Positions 13,514 through 24,564 of a stretch of DNA of 60,000 bases are shown here, in pieces (position 1 is the first letter of the stretch; each line of letters opens with the position of its first letter). The notes beneath the pieces were generated by a model. That model did not search any database. It saw only the letters and a program-made list of their open reading frames with translations, and was not told the DNA's origin. The stretch is from Owenia fusiformis (taxonomy: Eukaryota; Annelida; Polychaeta; Sabellida; Oweniidae): NCBI GenBank assembly GCA_903813345.2, contig CAIIXF020000011.1:16477754-16537753 (forward strand), read 5' to 3'. A program made the translations under genes and the position numbers.

Positions 13514-14524
13514 CTTGCGAAAAGTGTATGATGGGCCCATAATACCATGTGAATATTACCATTCCCAAGATTAGACCCAAATGGAAACATCCTGTCCATA
13601 ATCTACATTCATATATGTATATGCGCATACAAGATATATGTTCCGCATATTTTACAAATTACAAAATTTTCATTTGTTAAATTGGAACTACAGATCAATG
13701 GACATGGGAGTTATTCCTAAGTTCAAACAAAGGCAGTTTATCATTTATCGCAATACTCAACTTAAATACCTTGGAACCTGATAGGACAGCATTGAGTCAT
13801 ATGATAAAAATATTAACCATTACGATATTGAGCGAGAGTATGTAACAACAAACCAGACCGATATACACTTTGTGTTTGTACTTTTAATACTAGAGTGCTG
13901 CTAACTCGATAAAAGGCTGGCGCTGGCTAGAATTGTCTATGGTTTTAGCCAGGATAAAGATACCAGTTTTTCAACTCGACAATGGGAAGAACTGCTCTAC
14001 CTTAGTGACTAATATGTCATGATATGACATCTAAAGAGTCAATAAAAGATATATATAATACACCAACCAGTTACCCTAACTACTAATCTAACTTTATTTC
14101 CAAGACATTGTCTCAATAGAAATCCATCCCAAAACTCTATTCCAAACAACTTTCAACCCAGCTTATAATATTTTTGAGCCCTACTGGATACTAATAAGCA
14201 ACAATATTTGTTTAGAGCAGAGGTAGATAACTTTTCCAGTCTACCTCTGTATAGGTCAACAATACTGTTAACTCCTGTATTGTGCACAATATTAACTCTG
14301 ACATTGAGCAAATGGCGCCCATATTAAATAAATGTAACAAAGAGAGCCTATTAAATGAAACAGACTTAATTGTTGCTCTAATTGATTAGAAGTATATGAT
14401 GGCTTTGTATTAAGCTGCAGCAGTGATTGATTTCTACTCAGGTTTCATGCCATGATGTAACAGAGTTCAAAATTATTTGAACACCTATATAGAGTCAAAT
14501 CTATATCCATTACACATGTGCTGT

Positions 14525-14670
14525 TGAAACATTTTTCAATATGAACACCCTTTTCAACATTTTTTCAATGTGAACACTCTTTTCTACATTTTTCAATATA
14601 AACACCCTTTTCAACATTTTTTCAATGTGAACACTCTTTTTCTAAATTTTTCAACATGAACACCTTTTCC
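14525..14670 (+). repeat. Minisatellite, ~29-bp unit, about five copies
   Basis: Successive units contain CATTTTTCAATATGAACACC, CATTTTTTCAATGTGAACAC, CATTTTTCAATATAAACACC and CATTTTTTCAATGTGAACAC, with a final diverged unit. Alternate units are more alike than neighbours, which suggests that a 58-bp pair was duplicated. It ends about 80 bp beyond the donor side of ankyrin exon 3. Confidence 0.8.
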
Positions 14671-14750
14671 TAACCTCCATTTAATTCCATGTTAAAAAAT
14701 TTAAAACGTTAGCATATAACAATAACAATAAAATGATTATGTGTACTTAC

Positions 14751-14849
14751 ATTATCTTGTGCATCGACATCCGCACCAGCTGCAATGAGAAAGCGTACAA
14801 GATCTGCATAACCATTGAGAGCAGCATAATGAAGGGCAGTTCTTCCTTC
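14751..14849 (-). CDS. ANKRD6: ANKRD6-like (diversin), ankyrin-repeat exon 3
   Basis: This is another exact 99-nt, phase-0, single-repeat exon (residues 563-595). It encodes GRTALHYAALNGYADLVRFL and then AGADVDAQDN. The acceptor is CTTTTTAG and the donor is a strong GTAAGT. It aligns with the first full repeat of vertebrate diversin (GRTPLHLAANKGH, then AGCDLDVQDD, from memory). The TxLHxAA and GAdv consensus positions of an ankyrin helix pair are intact. A MITE lies only about 50 bp into the upstream intron and a minisatellite lies on the other side, so the exon is closely boxed in by repeats. Confidence 0.93.
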
Positions 14850-14901
14850 CTAAAAAGCAAATGAAATAATTTAATGTCAGTGAAAAACACATAAAGTTCA
14901 T

Positions 14902-15083
14902 GCCTCAGTCACATTTGATCTACTGCAACCATACAGTGGCCATAGCTTCCCATAGCTTCGAGAGAAATATGCGGCATAAAATACAATTATAGGAGGGATA
15001 AGCAGTTAAATGTAGATTTTCTATTCTGATTTTGCAAAGCTACGGCCACTCGGCGGCCGCCATAAAGCAAATGTGACTGAGGC
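14902..15083. mobile_element. 182-bp MITE with GCCTCAGTCACATTTG termini
   Basis: The left end GCCTCAGTCACATTTG is matched in inverted form by CAAATGTGACTGAGGC at the right end. Inside, GTGGCCATAGC pairs imperfectly with GCTACGGCCAC. There is no coding capacity. I do not see a clear target duplication, so the superfamily is open. Confidence 0.7.
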
Positions 15084-15115
15084 TTAAACAAATGTATTCC
15101 TTCAGTCATGTTATA

Positions 15116-15626
15116 CTGTAGATTGGGTTAATATGGCGCCCGCTTTAATTTGGCGAATTTGGCGAAATTGAAAAATTCGCCAATATAAATCTTCGCCAAA
15201 ATTTAGAATGAATCACCGGGAATAATCTAGGGTATTTCGTCCAGTGTATTTAGGTCACTTTCGGTTTAGGTTTTTCCATAAGAAAAATGTCTCTTATAAA
15301 TTGGCTCTGAACTGGTCAGTCACTCATGATCATTAATACTCAGGGAAAACTAGAACGGAAAAGCACAGTATAGTAGCAGCATCGATCAAGGAACAAAATG
15401 TAAAGGATGATCTCACAAAAATGTACAAACGTGGTGAATATCGCCAGTGGTCCTAAAAAGAAAAATGAACATAGCCAAACATACCCATTTACATGGTAAT
15501 TCGCATAAGTAAGTTTAACATTGCATTAACATTTTTTTCATATATCCGCCAAATTAAATAGCCGCCAATATGCCAAAAATGACAAAATCGCCAAATTAAG
15601 TAGCGCCAAATTAACCCAATCTACAG
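15116..15626. mobile_element. 511-bp TA-flanked MITE with repeated GGCGAA/TTCGCC motifs
   Basis: The ends are CTGTAGATTGGGTTAAT and the inverted ATTAACCCAATCTACAG, flanked by TA on both sides (15114-15115 and 15627-15628), as in Tc1/mariner/pogo elements. Near both ends there are clusters of GGCGAA or TTCGCC (for example 15152-15195 and 15546-15606), possibly subterminal transposase-binding sites. No transposase frame is present. Confidence 0.8.
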
Positions 15627-15825
15627 TACCTTGACAGATCAAGATGTGAAAAACGAGCCAAAAGAAGAACCTGTATTTGAAGAATAACAACAATGTACCA
15701 TTCTGATGCTGATCACATCTTTGTGTTTTGTAACTTAAGCAATATCTTTTTTAAAGGAAGTTGATAGTCAGCTGGTTTCACATTTTATCTCATGATGACA
15801 CAATAACATTGTTTTCTTCAAGTCG

Positions 15826-15998
15826 ATGGAAATTTCTTATTTTCACAATATAGACCAAACTTGGTCAAAATATGCCTATTTTTCATGATTTTTCTAATTT
15901 TCAAGTGGATGTATATAGATGGGTGCAAGGACAAGGAGCATATTATAAAATCACAAATGGGTACAGCACGTCTTGCATCAATGCTTTGGAGATCACTG
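15826..15998 (+). repeat. Interspersed repeat family A, copy 3 (5' truncated)
   Basis: It shares TTGGTCAAAATATGCC, a TTTTTCATGATTTTTCT stretch, the GGGTGCA motif and GGAGATCACTGG with copies 1 and 2. It lacks the CTCCCCAGGATT start. Confidence 0.6.
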
Positions 15999-17127
15999 GA
16001 ATAAGATATGTTATTTATTGAATACGGATTTAGTAAAGGAAATTGGAAATTGTTGCTTTACAACAAGCTTGATTTTCTGACACGAGTGGTCAATACTTGC
16101 AAAGGTGTTGTTGAGAACAATGTCCAAAATCTAAACAATTGTAACAACACCAAGCGTGCCAAATGGAAATTCCAAGATGGTGTTATATCAACGCAATTTA
16201 TTTGTTCGAAAGTGATCAAATTCAGATAAGTCTAAATTCCTTCTAAAGTATACAAAATCAATACTTCTTGTAAAGTCTGAACAAATATAAAATTGTATTC
16301 TTCAAATGGTTTCTCTATAGCCCATAACTGTAGATATAAGTAGACAAGGTTTGTGTCAACCTAGGTCATTTATTCACTGCCAAGAGAATAAACAATAAAT
16401 GTATGTTCTATGTAGAAAATTCAAAAAGGAGATTAGCCAAGAATTTTTCTTATAACACTAGAGAAAACATACATCTCAATGAAGCATAAACTTCTGTGAA
16501 AACATAATTGGAATTTGTTAGGTAGCGGTCTTTTATAATTCCAAATGGACCACAATGTTGAACTTTCTCATTGTCTGTATATTATTCCGGGTAGTTTCAC
16601 TCACATGAAGGGTTCTTATGTCGTGAATTAAAAACTACATAGCGTACCAAATGGAAATACTTAATAAATGTACACAAAAGTAATATGTGATTTTCCATTC
16701 AGTTTATCCCAATAAACTACTAAAGTCAACTCATAACAACTTTTGAATTCTGTCCTCAAGAAATTGAATTTTATGAAATGAGAAAAACAACTGAGCTTAG
16801 TAAAAATGAAAATAGTTTAAGACTTAACTCAATTTGATGCTCTTAAAGGGATAAGAACATTAGGGTGGAGTAATGCAATAATTTCGTAATCGTAACACAG
16901 TTTGATCCTATAACATTTATCAGATTAATATGTTCAAGTTGACTTCAAAATGATAAACATCAACAAAATTTGACCATATTTAAAAACTGGATGGGTCACA
17001 TCATAATAAACCGTTCATGACATCTCATTTCTTGTCAGCCCTGAGATGATGTTTCAGGTGAAACAGAAAGATGCTATGAGTATCAGAATGGATGTTTCAG
17101 GTTTTTATAAATTTATACATTTATTAA

Positions 17128-17481
17128 GGATGTTCCCTGGACGAAGTTGAAAACGATGAACACCAACCCCTAATTTTTCTTTTCAAAATGTGAAGTACAT
17201 AGCATAACTAAGTGTTTCTGTGAGTTTAAGAAAAAGTTAAATATTCAAAAGTGTGTTTTGTGGTGAAAACCTGATTTTTAACATGGGTTTCAATGAGAAA
17301 GTGCCACGCCCACTTTTGTCAAATATTGACACTTTAGAGGCCTCTTGCTCAGAAAAAAGCACACTAACATATGGTTTTTAAAGTTTTAATATTCTTTGTT
17401 GCCCGTGAGAATCCCAGAAAACCATTTTTGAGAAAAAGTTAAATACTATTGAATATTTTCCTATCTGACCAGGGAACATCC
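17128..17481. mobile_element. 354-bp MITE, GGATGTTCCCTGG ends, TTAA target duplication
   Basis: The left end GGATGTTCCCTGG and right end CCAGGGAACATCC are perfect inverted repeats, flanked by TTAA at 17124-17127 and 17482-17485. TTAA duplication is typical of piggyBac and Kolobok-type elements. A shorter relative in inverted orientation lies at 48300-48483 and shares the interior stretch around CACTAACATATGG and TTGCCCGTGAGAATC. Confidence 0.85.
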
Positions 17482-18135
17482 TTAAGAGCTGAATCTATCA
17501 AGTCCATACTACTCCACAAAAACGCAAAAAAATGCAAAAACACACCTGAAAATACCGTTACCAAACTAGTTCATCGATTATTGTGATTATTTCAACTGGC
17601 TTTCTGGATGTTTTAAGAAATGAAAATACTAACATTGAACAAATTATGCATATTTTATTATGTTCTTATTGAGAGCACAAAACGAAGCCATACTTCACGC
17701 TATATGGCACATATAAAATCTACTGTTACCCAAATAGCTGAGCCAATTTTACAAAGCCACAGTAATCCTGCTTTAGCGGTTGAATATTAATGTTCGACAA
17801 CATTTGAAAATAAGGAAATACAACCACATAGCTACGATTTTCAATGTTCAATTGATGGCCAGAATAAATAAGTTAACTATTTTTAAGTTATTCATAACAT
17901 GTTTTTAGTAAACATAATGTCAGACGACAGGTCAACTATCAACAAAATATACTTCTGAAAAGGTTTTCATTACTAGCATCTTTGCAACATTAGGAACATC
18001 TGTATGGGTTTTACAGTGTAAAGGGGATATGCTTTGATTTATGGAAGTTATTCAATTGAAACTGCCAGAAGGGACTTCTAACAACATATACAGTGTATTG
18101 TCATAACCATTACATAAATCATAAGTCTGACTTAC

Positions 18136-18293
18136 CCTATCTGGTTGGAAGGTTGCACCAGATGCAATAAGTTCCTTAACAGTTACATCCTGGCCTTTGC
18201 TAGCTGCCAATCTCAGCTTATCATCCAGGGTCACTGGCCCATAGTTCATGGGGGTCTGGGTACTCGATGCTATTGTGTGATGGTCCATCGAGT
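18136..18293 (-). CDS. ANKRD6: ANKRD6-like (diversin), exon 2: start of the ankyrin domain
   Basis: This 158-nt exon begins with two bases that complete a split codon from the large upstream exon (G+AC gives Asp), then encodes SMDHHTIASS and so on up to FQPDR, ending in phase 0. Acceptor TTTCCAG and donor GTAAGT are good consensus sites. LDDKLRLAASKGQ followed by LIASGA corresponds to the capping half-repeat that opens the ankyrin domain of diversin (vertebrate SERLLVAAYKGQ, then LINKGA, from memory). An ATG lies five bases inside the exon with G at +4. A shorter isoform starting here, without the upstream extension, is therefore possible and would resemble vertebrate diversin more closely. 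Confidence 0.9.
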
Positions 18294-19106
18294 CTGGAAA
18301 TACAACAGAGGAAGATATATCAATTATGCTGTTTAAACTCTTGAATCCCTGGCTCTAAATTCTCTAGCTCTAGAATTTGCCAACTAATTTTTGCCAACTT
18401 CTGACATTTTATTACATACACCTAGAACAAGTGATGCTTAAATTTAGTGAAATTAGTCGGCAGAGATCATTTCTACATACGTGTACATGTATTTCAAAAT
18501 GTTTTTGTGCAAATTGGATGAAATTGGTTCAAAATAGAGCAATTTTATTGAAAAATTTCTCACAGACAACCTTGTCGCCCTGGGTTTCAACATTATTTTT
18601 TAGGTGACAAGAAATCTTGTCCCTCTGGGAAGTCGAGAGGTTAATGTACATGATTATAATGTTTCCATTGTCCTTGTTGCACTTGTCTCAATATATATAC
18701 AGGAAACACAAAAGTCAAGTCTTTCAATAGATCTATTAAAATGGCACTGTTCAGATTTTGTTTTTTTGTTCCCAACAACAAATCATTCAAAGGTATCGAA
18801 GGTGTCAAGTTAGCCCCACTGTATTCATACAATCTGAACATAAATATAATACCTGAACTATAGAATAGACCCATTTTTTCATTCAAATCTTTAGATGAGC
18901 CATACACATATAAAAACACTCAGCACCTCTTATAAATGACCTCTAAATTACTTAATAAATAAAAAACCATGAATGGTACCCTTTGAATAAGTTCGATTTT
19001 GCTTCTTAAAAGAGAGCTGCATCTTAGTTTACAACTAGACACTGCGCGCAGGGTAGCTAAAAGGTGACATCCTATGTACCATTACCTGAGATACCTTAAA
19101 TAACAC

Positions 19107-19224
19107 ATACATTTCAGTTAACTCTTAACATCATCGAAGGTCTAACGATTACACCTCAAAAAGGGAAAAACACATTTCAGTTAACTCTATAATATTAACA
19201 CCATCGAAGGTCTAAAGATTAAGG
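19107..19224 (+). repeat. Tandem duplication, ~60-65 bp
   Basis: CATTTCAGTTAACTCT, then ATCGAAGGTCTAACGATTA occurs at 19110-19151 and again, slightly diverged, at 19172-19221. It has two copies only and no coding content. Confidence 0.7.
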
Positions 19225-20028
19225 AGGAGATTTTACACCGTTCCACAAAAGAAAATGATAGGATAAAGGATGTGCAATACGATTACTGACTTGTCAATAG
19301 CCTCAGTTATAGGATCTTAGCACAACTCTCCATTATACCAGACTTCTTTATAAGTTGTACATTTAAGCTTGTTTATTTAATTCAATGGGAGTTTATAAAT
19401 TATCAGACAGCATATATGTACTGAATGTATAAATATATTCTAAACTTCGTAGAAGGGGTAACAATAATATTATTATATGAAAACTAAACATGGGAACATT
19501 GTAATATACATTTCTCAAAAATGTCAAAGGTTTCTATTTGATATTCAACTCCTCTAATGATAAGCTGACATACAAAGTACAGTACCCAGTATTTAAAAAA
19601 TGTAATACTAACCACAAAACATACTTGTCAATGGTAGAATAAAAACCAAAATACTATAAGTATAATTATAAGGAAGTCTCTACAGGATGTAATACACATT
19701 AGTAATACTCGCAAAGTGCACACATTATAATTCTGAAACATTTGATCATGTCACTCATGCATCTTCTATCTTATCATATATAGATGCCCTAGTGGTGATC
19801 TTAAAAATGTTTCTTGGGCTAACTATTGAATCATTATCCATTATTCTAAAAAAGACCATTGATGAATATCTTGAGGAAGTCGGTACTCATAGCAGATTAA
19901 CTCAAGGGAAAATTGCCAAGATGTTTGACATTAAACATTTACTAAAAATATATCTACATTGGGTGATCCTCAGAAGGAATAGAATGAGTTAGGCGAAGTT
20001 TCATTCTCATAAAGTTGACTCTTGAGCT

Positions 20029-20151
20029 CAGGCCCTTAGCCCAGGGGGTTTGGTGGGCACCCTTGGCCAAAATCTCTTTCAAAATCATGCAGTTTGCACC
20101 GTTCTGAGCAATTCTGAAGTGAAACCCCTTGGCAAAAGCTGGCTACAGACC
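20029..20151. mobile_element. CAGGCCCGTAGCC MITE family, diverged copy
   Basis: The left end CAGGCCCTTAGCCCAGG and the right end GCTGGCTACAGAC match, with mutations, the ends of the better copies at 24384, 41596 and 48812. The interior TTTCAAAATCATGCAGTTTG is shared with them. Confidence 0.65.
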
Positions 20152-21148
20152 CCGGGAGATGTATTAAATGTCAAAGAGAATTACATTACATCACATGTAT
20201 GCCTGAAAATCAGCAGGTATATGGTAAAACTCAATGACATTGTTTTTTGACTCAGTATTCATGTTCGTTAGCATGATCTGTTAAGATAATGAAATGATAA
20301 TGAAGAATGAAAGTATGGAACATATTCTCCTACAAACCAAAGGCAAAATGAAACAAGAAGAAGTTTGACAGCCTTCACAACAATGATTTCATCTCTGACC
20401 TTCAACAAGTGATCAAAGCCAGTATGGAAGTGTACCTGTATATAAACCACTATATCAAAATCTCTTCTCACATGTACAAAGTCCAAAAAAAGCGTTAAGT
20501 ATAAATTTAATAATTGTGAATTCCATACCATCAGACTCTGGTTCCCCTTCGATATGGATCTTTAAAGGCTTCATTGACACCATCTTGTTATAATCCTTGG
20601 TGTGTATCTGGCCTGTTGGGATATATCCTTAATAATTATCCATTTTAGGCCTAAATATATGTCCGAAACAAAGGTATTCCATTAGGTGTACTTCATCATT
20701 GGTTAAAGCTCCTTATCAAGTAATTTCAATAAAATGTGACGGGAGGTCATAATAGTTCATATCTCAACCTTTCGCTTATCACCCACTCATGCCATCATAC
20801 TAGACCCTATGAAATGACTGCACCAAAAATACTAAAACAAAACCCGTGTTAAGTGTTTTAAACATCCTCTCATAAACCTCTGTTTGAAAACCATCATGTG
20901 ACATTTACAAATAGTTAAAACTGGTAAAAACTTTAAGTTTTATTGTTAATTGCTCTTTGCAATAAATCATCAGACATCACCTGTATTATAATTTAACCAG
21001 CTGATTGTGCCAGTTTTCTCATATTTTATCAGAAAGCGGTCATATTAAACACATATTAGATGCAATATAAAAACTAATCTTAGTAGCCGGCCTTCGTATT
21101 TGATTGATTGAATGGCTTGTATTTGAGATAAAACAATAGACTGACATA

Positions 21149-22217
21149 CGAGGGTTGTCCCATAAGTCTTGAAATTTTTATTCTTATTCATAGAATATTT
21201 GAGATACAATGATAAAAATTTCACATTTTCTAACGTAGATATATTTTTACTATCTCTGTAAGTTTCATAGCATAATAAGATCATTTGGTAATGTTACAGA
21301 TGATTAAAAATGGAATGTTGGGGGTACCCGGGGCAGAAAACAGGATAAAAATACAAATATGACGTAAAAATTAAGGATTTGGGAACCCCTGGCTCAGCTC
21401 AACACGTTGCCTTTTCTGCTCCTCTGTCAGAATATGTGGAATGAATCTAGGGGCTACCTTTGACATCCAAAGATCTTTCTTCATCACTCTGTGAGCAGTA
21501 CTCTTACTAATATCAAAGTCTAAGCGATCTTCCTACACTGAGTAGTTCTCATTTCAGCCCTTATAGGCCTACTCTCTGCAATATGTGATATGAGATTGTC
21601 ACTGGATTTTGGCCTTCCACTTCTAGGAGCATCTTCCAGGCTGGTATCTCCAGTTTTTAACTTCTTCTATCACCTCCATATTGTAGGTGCACTTGGAGTT
21701 TACTGTCTATATACTTTTTCCATGGCTGTTCTTGTTTGTGTAGGTGTATGCCTAAAGGAGGCGTGGTATTGCACAACTGCACGCAAAGATTTAACATCTA
21801 GTGACAAAATCCCTGCCATTTTGATTTTCAAAATGCTGTGGCTCTGTACCAAAATTGAGCAATTGTGCTAGTTTATTATGACATCACAGAGGTATTTCAT
21901 AAGATTTTACCAAGAATACAGTGTTTTTGTCAATCTTGACAGGTGATTCACAATTTAAGATACATACCATCCTTCAAAATCCTTAATACTCCCACGGCTC
22001 CATTTTACATTTTTACTATATTTCATTACTGCCCCACCCCCTGACTCCCCCGGTTACCATAGCAACCATAATAGTTACTCAAGTTCATAATTTTGTTATG
22101 AAACTATCACATGTTGAAGATAATTGATTGATCTTGATATATACCAATTTTCAGCCAAATTCATCAAAATCTTTTTGAATTAGAATAAAAATTTCAAGAC
22201 TTATGGGACAACCCTCG
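21149..22217. mobile_element. mariner-family transposon, internally deleted
   Basis: About 38 bp at each end form inverted repeats (CGAGGGTTGTCCCATAAGTC and its complement, continuing through TTGAAATTTTTATTCT), flanked by TA at 21147-21148 and 22218-22219. That is standard for mariner. The length is 1069 bp, and the minus strand holds the N-terminal part of a transposase only. The catalytic half is missing, so the element is dead. Confidence 0.9.
21375..21825 (-). pseudogene. mariner transposase fragment, frameshifted and truncated
   Basis: Reading leftward on the minus strand, one frame gives SLEDAPRSGRP (near 21643-21611), the linker motif between the two helix-turn-helix halves of mariner transposases. 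After a frameshift and stop near 21530, another frame gives STAHRVMKKDLW and then FIPHILTEEQKRQRVEL (near 21450-21400), the usual lead-in to the catalytic domain. Sequence after that is unrelated, so the DDD catalytic residues are absent. It is non-functional. Confidence 0.85.
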
Positions 22218-24207
22218 TATAGGAAAATAAAGACTTCTCTGACCATATCTTTATAGAAGTTAGATGTGGACTCACATATACAACAAAGAAAATTCTTATC
22301 TTGAAGAAAATGACTCACTATCATTATCATTCCATATAAGAGACTTTAATGACTGAAAACAATATTAAATACAACATTACTGAAAGTATCGCATTTATCA
22401 ACCTGTCATCTCTCATTGTTTAGCAGGTAATAATATAAAAATTGTATGGAATAAATGGGAGTCTAAAGGTAAAGGGATATGAACATCCCTGTATCACATC
22501 AGTGGGTATCAATAGCATTGATGATGAGAAAAAGTTGCAGCACAATCTCCAAATACACAGTTGGTATCATTTGATCAGAAAACACTTAGACAACAGAGTC
22601 AAACCATGCACCTGGAGAAAGTTGTTTGTGATTGTCTTTTACCTGTCTACATCATATAAAAGGTATTTCCAGATGTATTTAAGAAATGGAGCTATAGAAG
22701 CTAGACATACATAGTTTAGAACCACATGACCTAACACACGTATCTCCTCCCATTGCTCAACTGAATACAAAATAGAATCACCAGCAGAACTTATAACAGA
22801 TAGATGTAGAACCACAAAGGTTGCATTTTGAAAAGTGCTGCTTGAAACCTACATGTATCTATTGGCAAAGACACAAGAAAAAGTGACTTTGATATGACTT
22901 AAGGCCCATCGGATCTCCCTTAACAAAACACATTTTAGAAGTTTATTGATAAATGTTATGCTAATTGTTTTAAGGTCACCAAAGTGGACCAATTTTGCCA
23001 AAAGCATGAAGTGAGAAAGTAACATCTAGAATTTCAAGTATATGTACATGCAACAATTAATTTTAACTACCGTATTCTCTGTAATTACCGCCCACTCTCT
23101 AATAAGCGCGCACCCCGCTTCACAAAGTTCAAGAAACATCGAGGAATCAACAAGAATTGAAGAATATATCAGGAAAAAAATATTTCTCAAAATCCAGGAG
23201 CGGGCGATAATAGAGTACTTACCCTAAAACTGCTGTAAACACGGTTATAATGAAAACACGCGCTACGCGCTAACGCGCCACGCGCCAATGCGCTAGTAGA
23301 AAATGATCCTTCCCCCACGATGTGTGCGCATGTTTTAAGCGCATGTTTATGATTGGTCTATACCCTTGGCCCAGGGACATGTATAATTAGGGTTATGACT
23401 CCCTGGGAACTTGTCAAAACATTGACACTTCTAAGACTGTATAAATCACCGCTAACCTGTCAATCAGACTTTGATGTGAACTTTGCGGCCGCAGGAAATA
23501 AACAAAGCCTCTCGAAAATTACACTTTTCAAGTTACGATTTCTCTAAAAATATAAGACCAATTAAGATGTTCTTCACACCGTTAAAAAACAGAATTCAAC
23601 TTTAATTTAGGAAATAATTCCAAAACTAAATGAACATGTACTTTTCTCTGTATTTGACCTGAAAGAACATGAGTAACTTAGAATTAATAAATATTTACGG
23701 CCAATTACTGGACAATGATAAAACACGCTGGTCAGGTTTACATTACTTTTTAAATCGTCTCTTATTTAAAACTTTAATTCCAAATGAAATACAATCCTGT
23801 TTTCAACAATATTCCTGGTAAAATAGGTAATACAATTCACTGGGACTGACGTAATTCAAAACTTTTTAAATCTAAAATCAAATTGAGAAAAACGAAAGCA
23901 AACATGAAAGGGGGGTTTATAGGGGTCTTGGAAATCCATATTCACTATTTTTCACCAGCCCCTCAGTCTTATACCATTTACAGCATTTTTCACCCCTTTT
24001 ACATGTATTTAACATACAGTGTGTGCAATATTTTTCACATCTCCCTATAGTACTATATTTTACAAAAAGCTCGGGTAAATAATATATCTGTACGATAATT
24101 TTGAAATTACCGTTGAAAAAAGTTTGGATAATATTCAGAAGGAAATAACATAATGCAAGAATCCACGTAGTACCAAATGTATAATCATACGGCAAATAGG
24201 CAGTACA

Positions 24208-24298
24208 CAGGCCTGAAGCCAGGGGGGTTCGGAGGGTGACTTTGGAATTTTTGAAAAAGTGACCCCCCCACCCCTGGGAAATCCTGGTTACTGTCCTG
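24208..24298. mobile_element. CAGGCCCGTAGCC MITE family, short decayed copy
   Basis: The left end is CAGGCCTGAAGCCAGGGGGG and the right end is CCTGGTTACTGTCCTG. It is 91 bp with a G-rich/C-rich stem, nested in the MULE candidate. Confidence 0.6.
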
Positions 24299-24383
24299 GC
24301 ATATGGCATATAGAGACTACTATATAGAGATCTGGATTACCCCCATAAATGTGGGACTGATTTTTCAAATCACCCCCCACAAC

Positions 24384-24564
24384 CAGGCCCGTAGCCAGAG
24401 GGGGAGCTGGGGGAGCGGAGCTCCCCCTCTAGCCAGAGATTCTTTCAAAATCATGCAGTTTTTCACCATTCTGAGAATTTTTTGTATGATTATTAGCCAA
24501 AATTGTGAAAAAGCTTCCCCTGGAAAAAAGGCTCCCCCTCCTGGTAAAAGCTGGCTACGGGCAA
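24384..24564. mobile_element. CAGGCCCGTAGCC MITE family, full copy
   Basis: The left end is CAGGCCCGTAGCCAG and the right end is GCTGGCTACGGGC. The interior TTCTTTCAAAATCATGCAGT is shared with 20029 and 48812. It also has an internal stem, GGGGGAGCTGGGGGAGC with GCTCCCCCTC. It is nested in the MULE candidate. Protein-like frames over this and its relatives (for example an RPVARGGG-type peptide) are translations of the termini, not genes. Confidence 0.8.

Larger units (their letters stand above)
6061..14750 (-). other. Intron 3 of the ANKRD6-like gene (8.7 kb)
   Basis: This long intron runs between donor GTAAGT at 14750-14745 and the acceptor at 6061. It holds the local triplication at 6056-6195, a promoter-like island at 7431-7680, a family A repeat at 12146-12350, a C-run at 13503-13513 and a 29-bp tandem repeat at 14525-14670. 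Frames at 9220-9525 (plus) and 12347-12730 (minus) have no recognisable homology, and I treat them as chance or repeat-derived. The rest is AT-rich without visible structure. Confidence 0.6.
14850..18135 (-). other. Intron 2 of the ANKRD6-like gene (3.3 kb)
   Basis: The donor is GTAAGT at 18135-18130 and the acceptor precedes 14849. It contains three separate MITEs (14902-15083, 15116-15626, 17128-17481) and a 5'-truncated family A repeat (15826-15998). The short plus-strand frame at 16008-16229 is not recognised and is probably chance. Confidence 0.7.
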
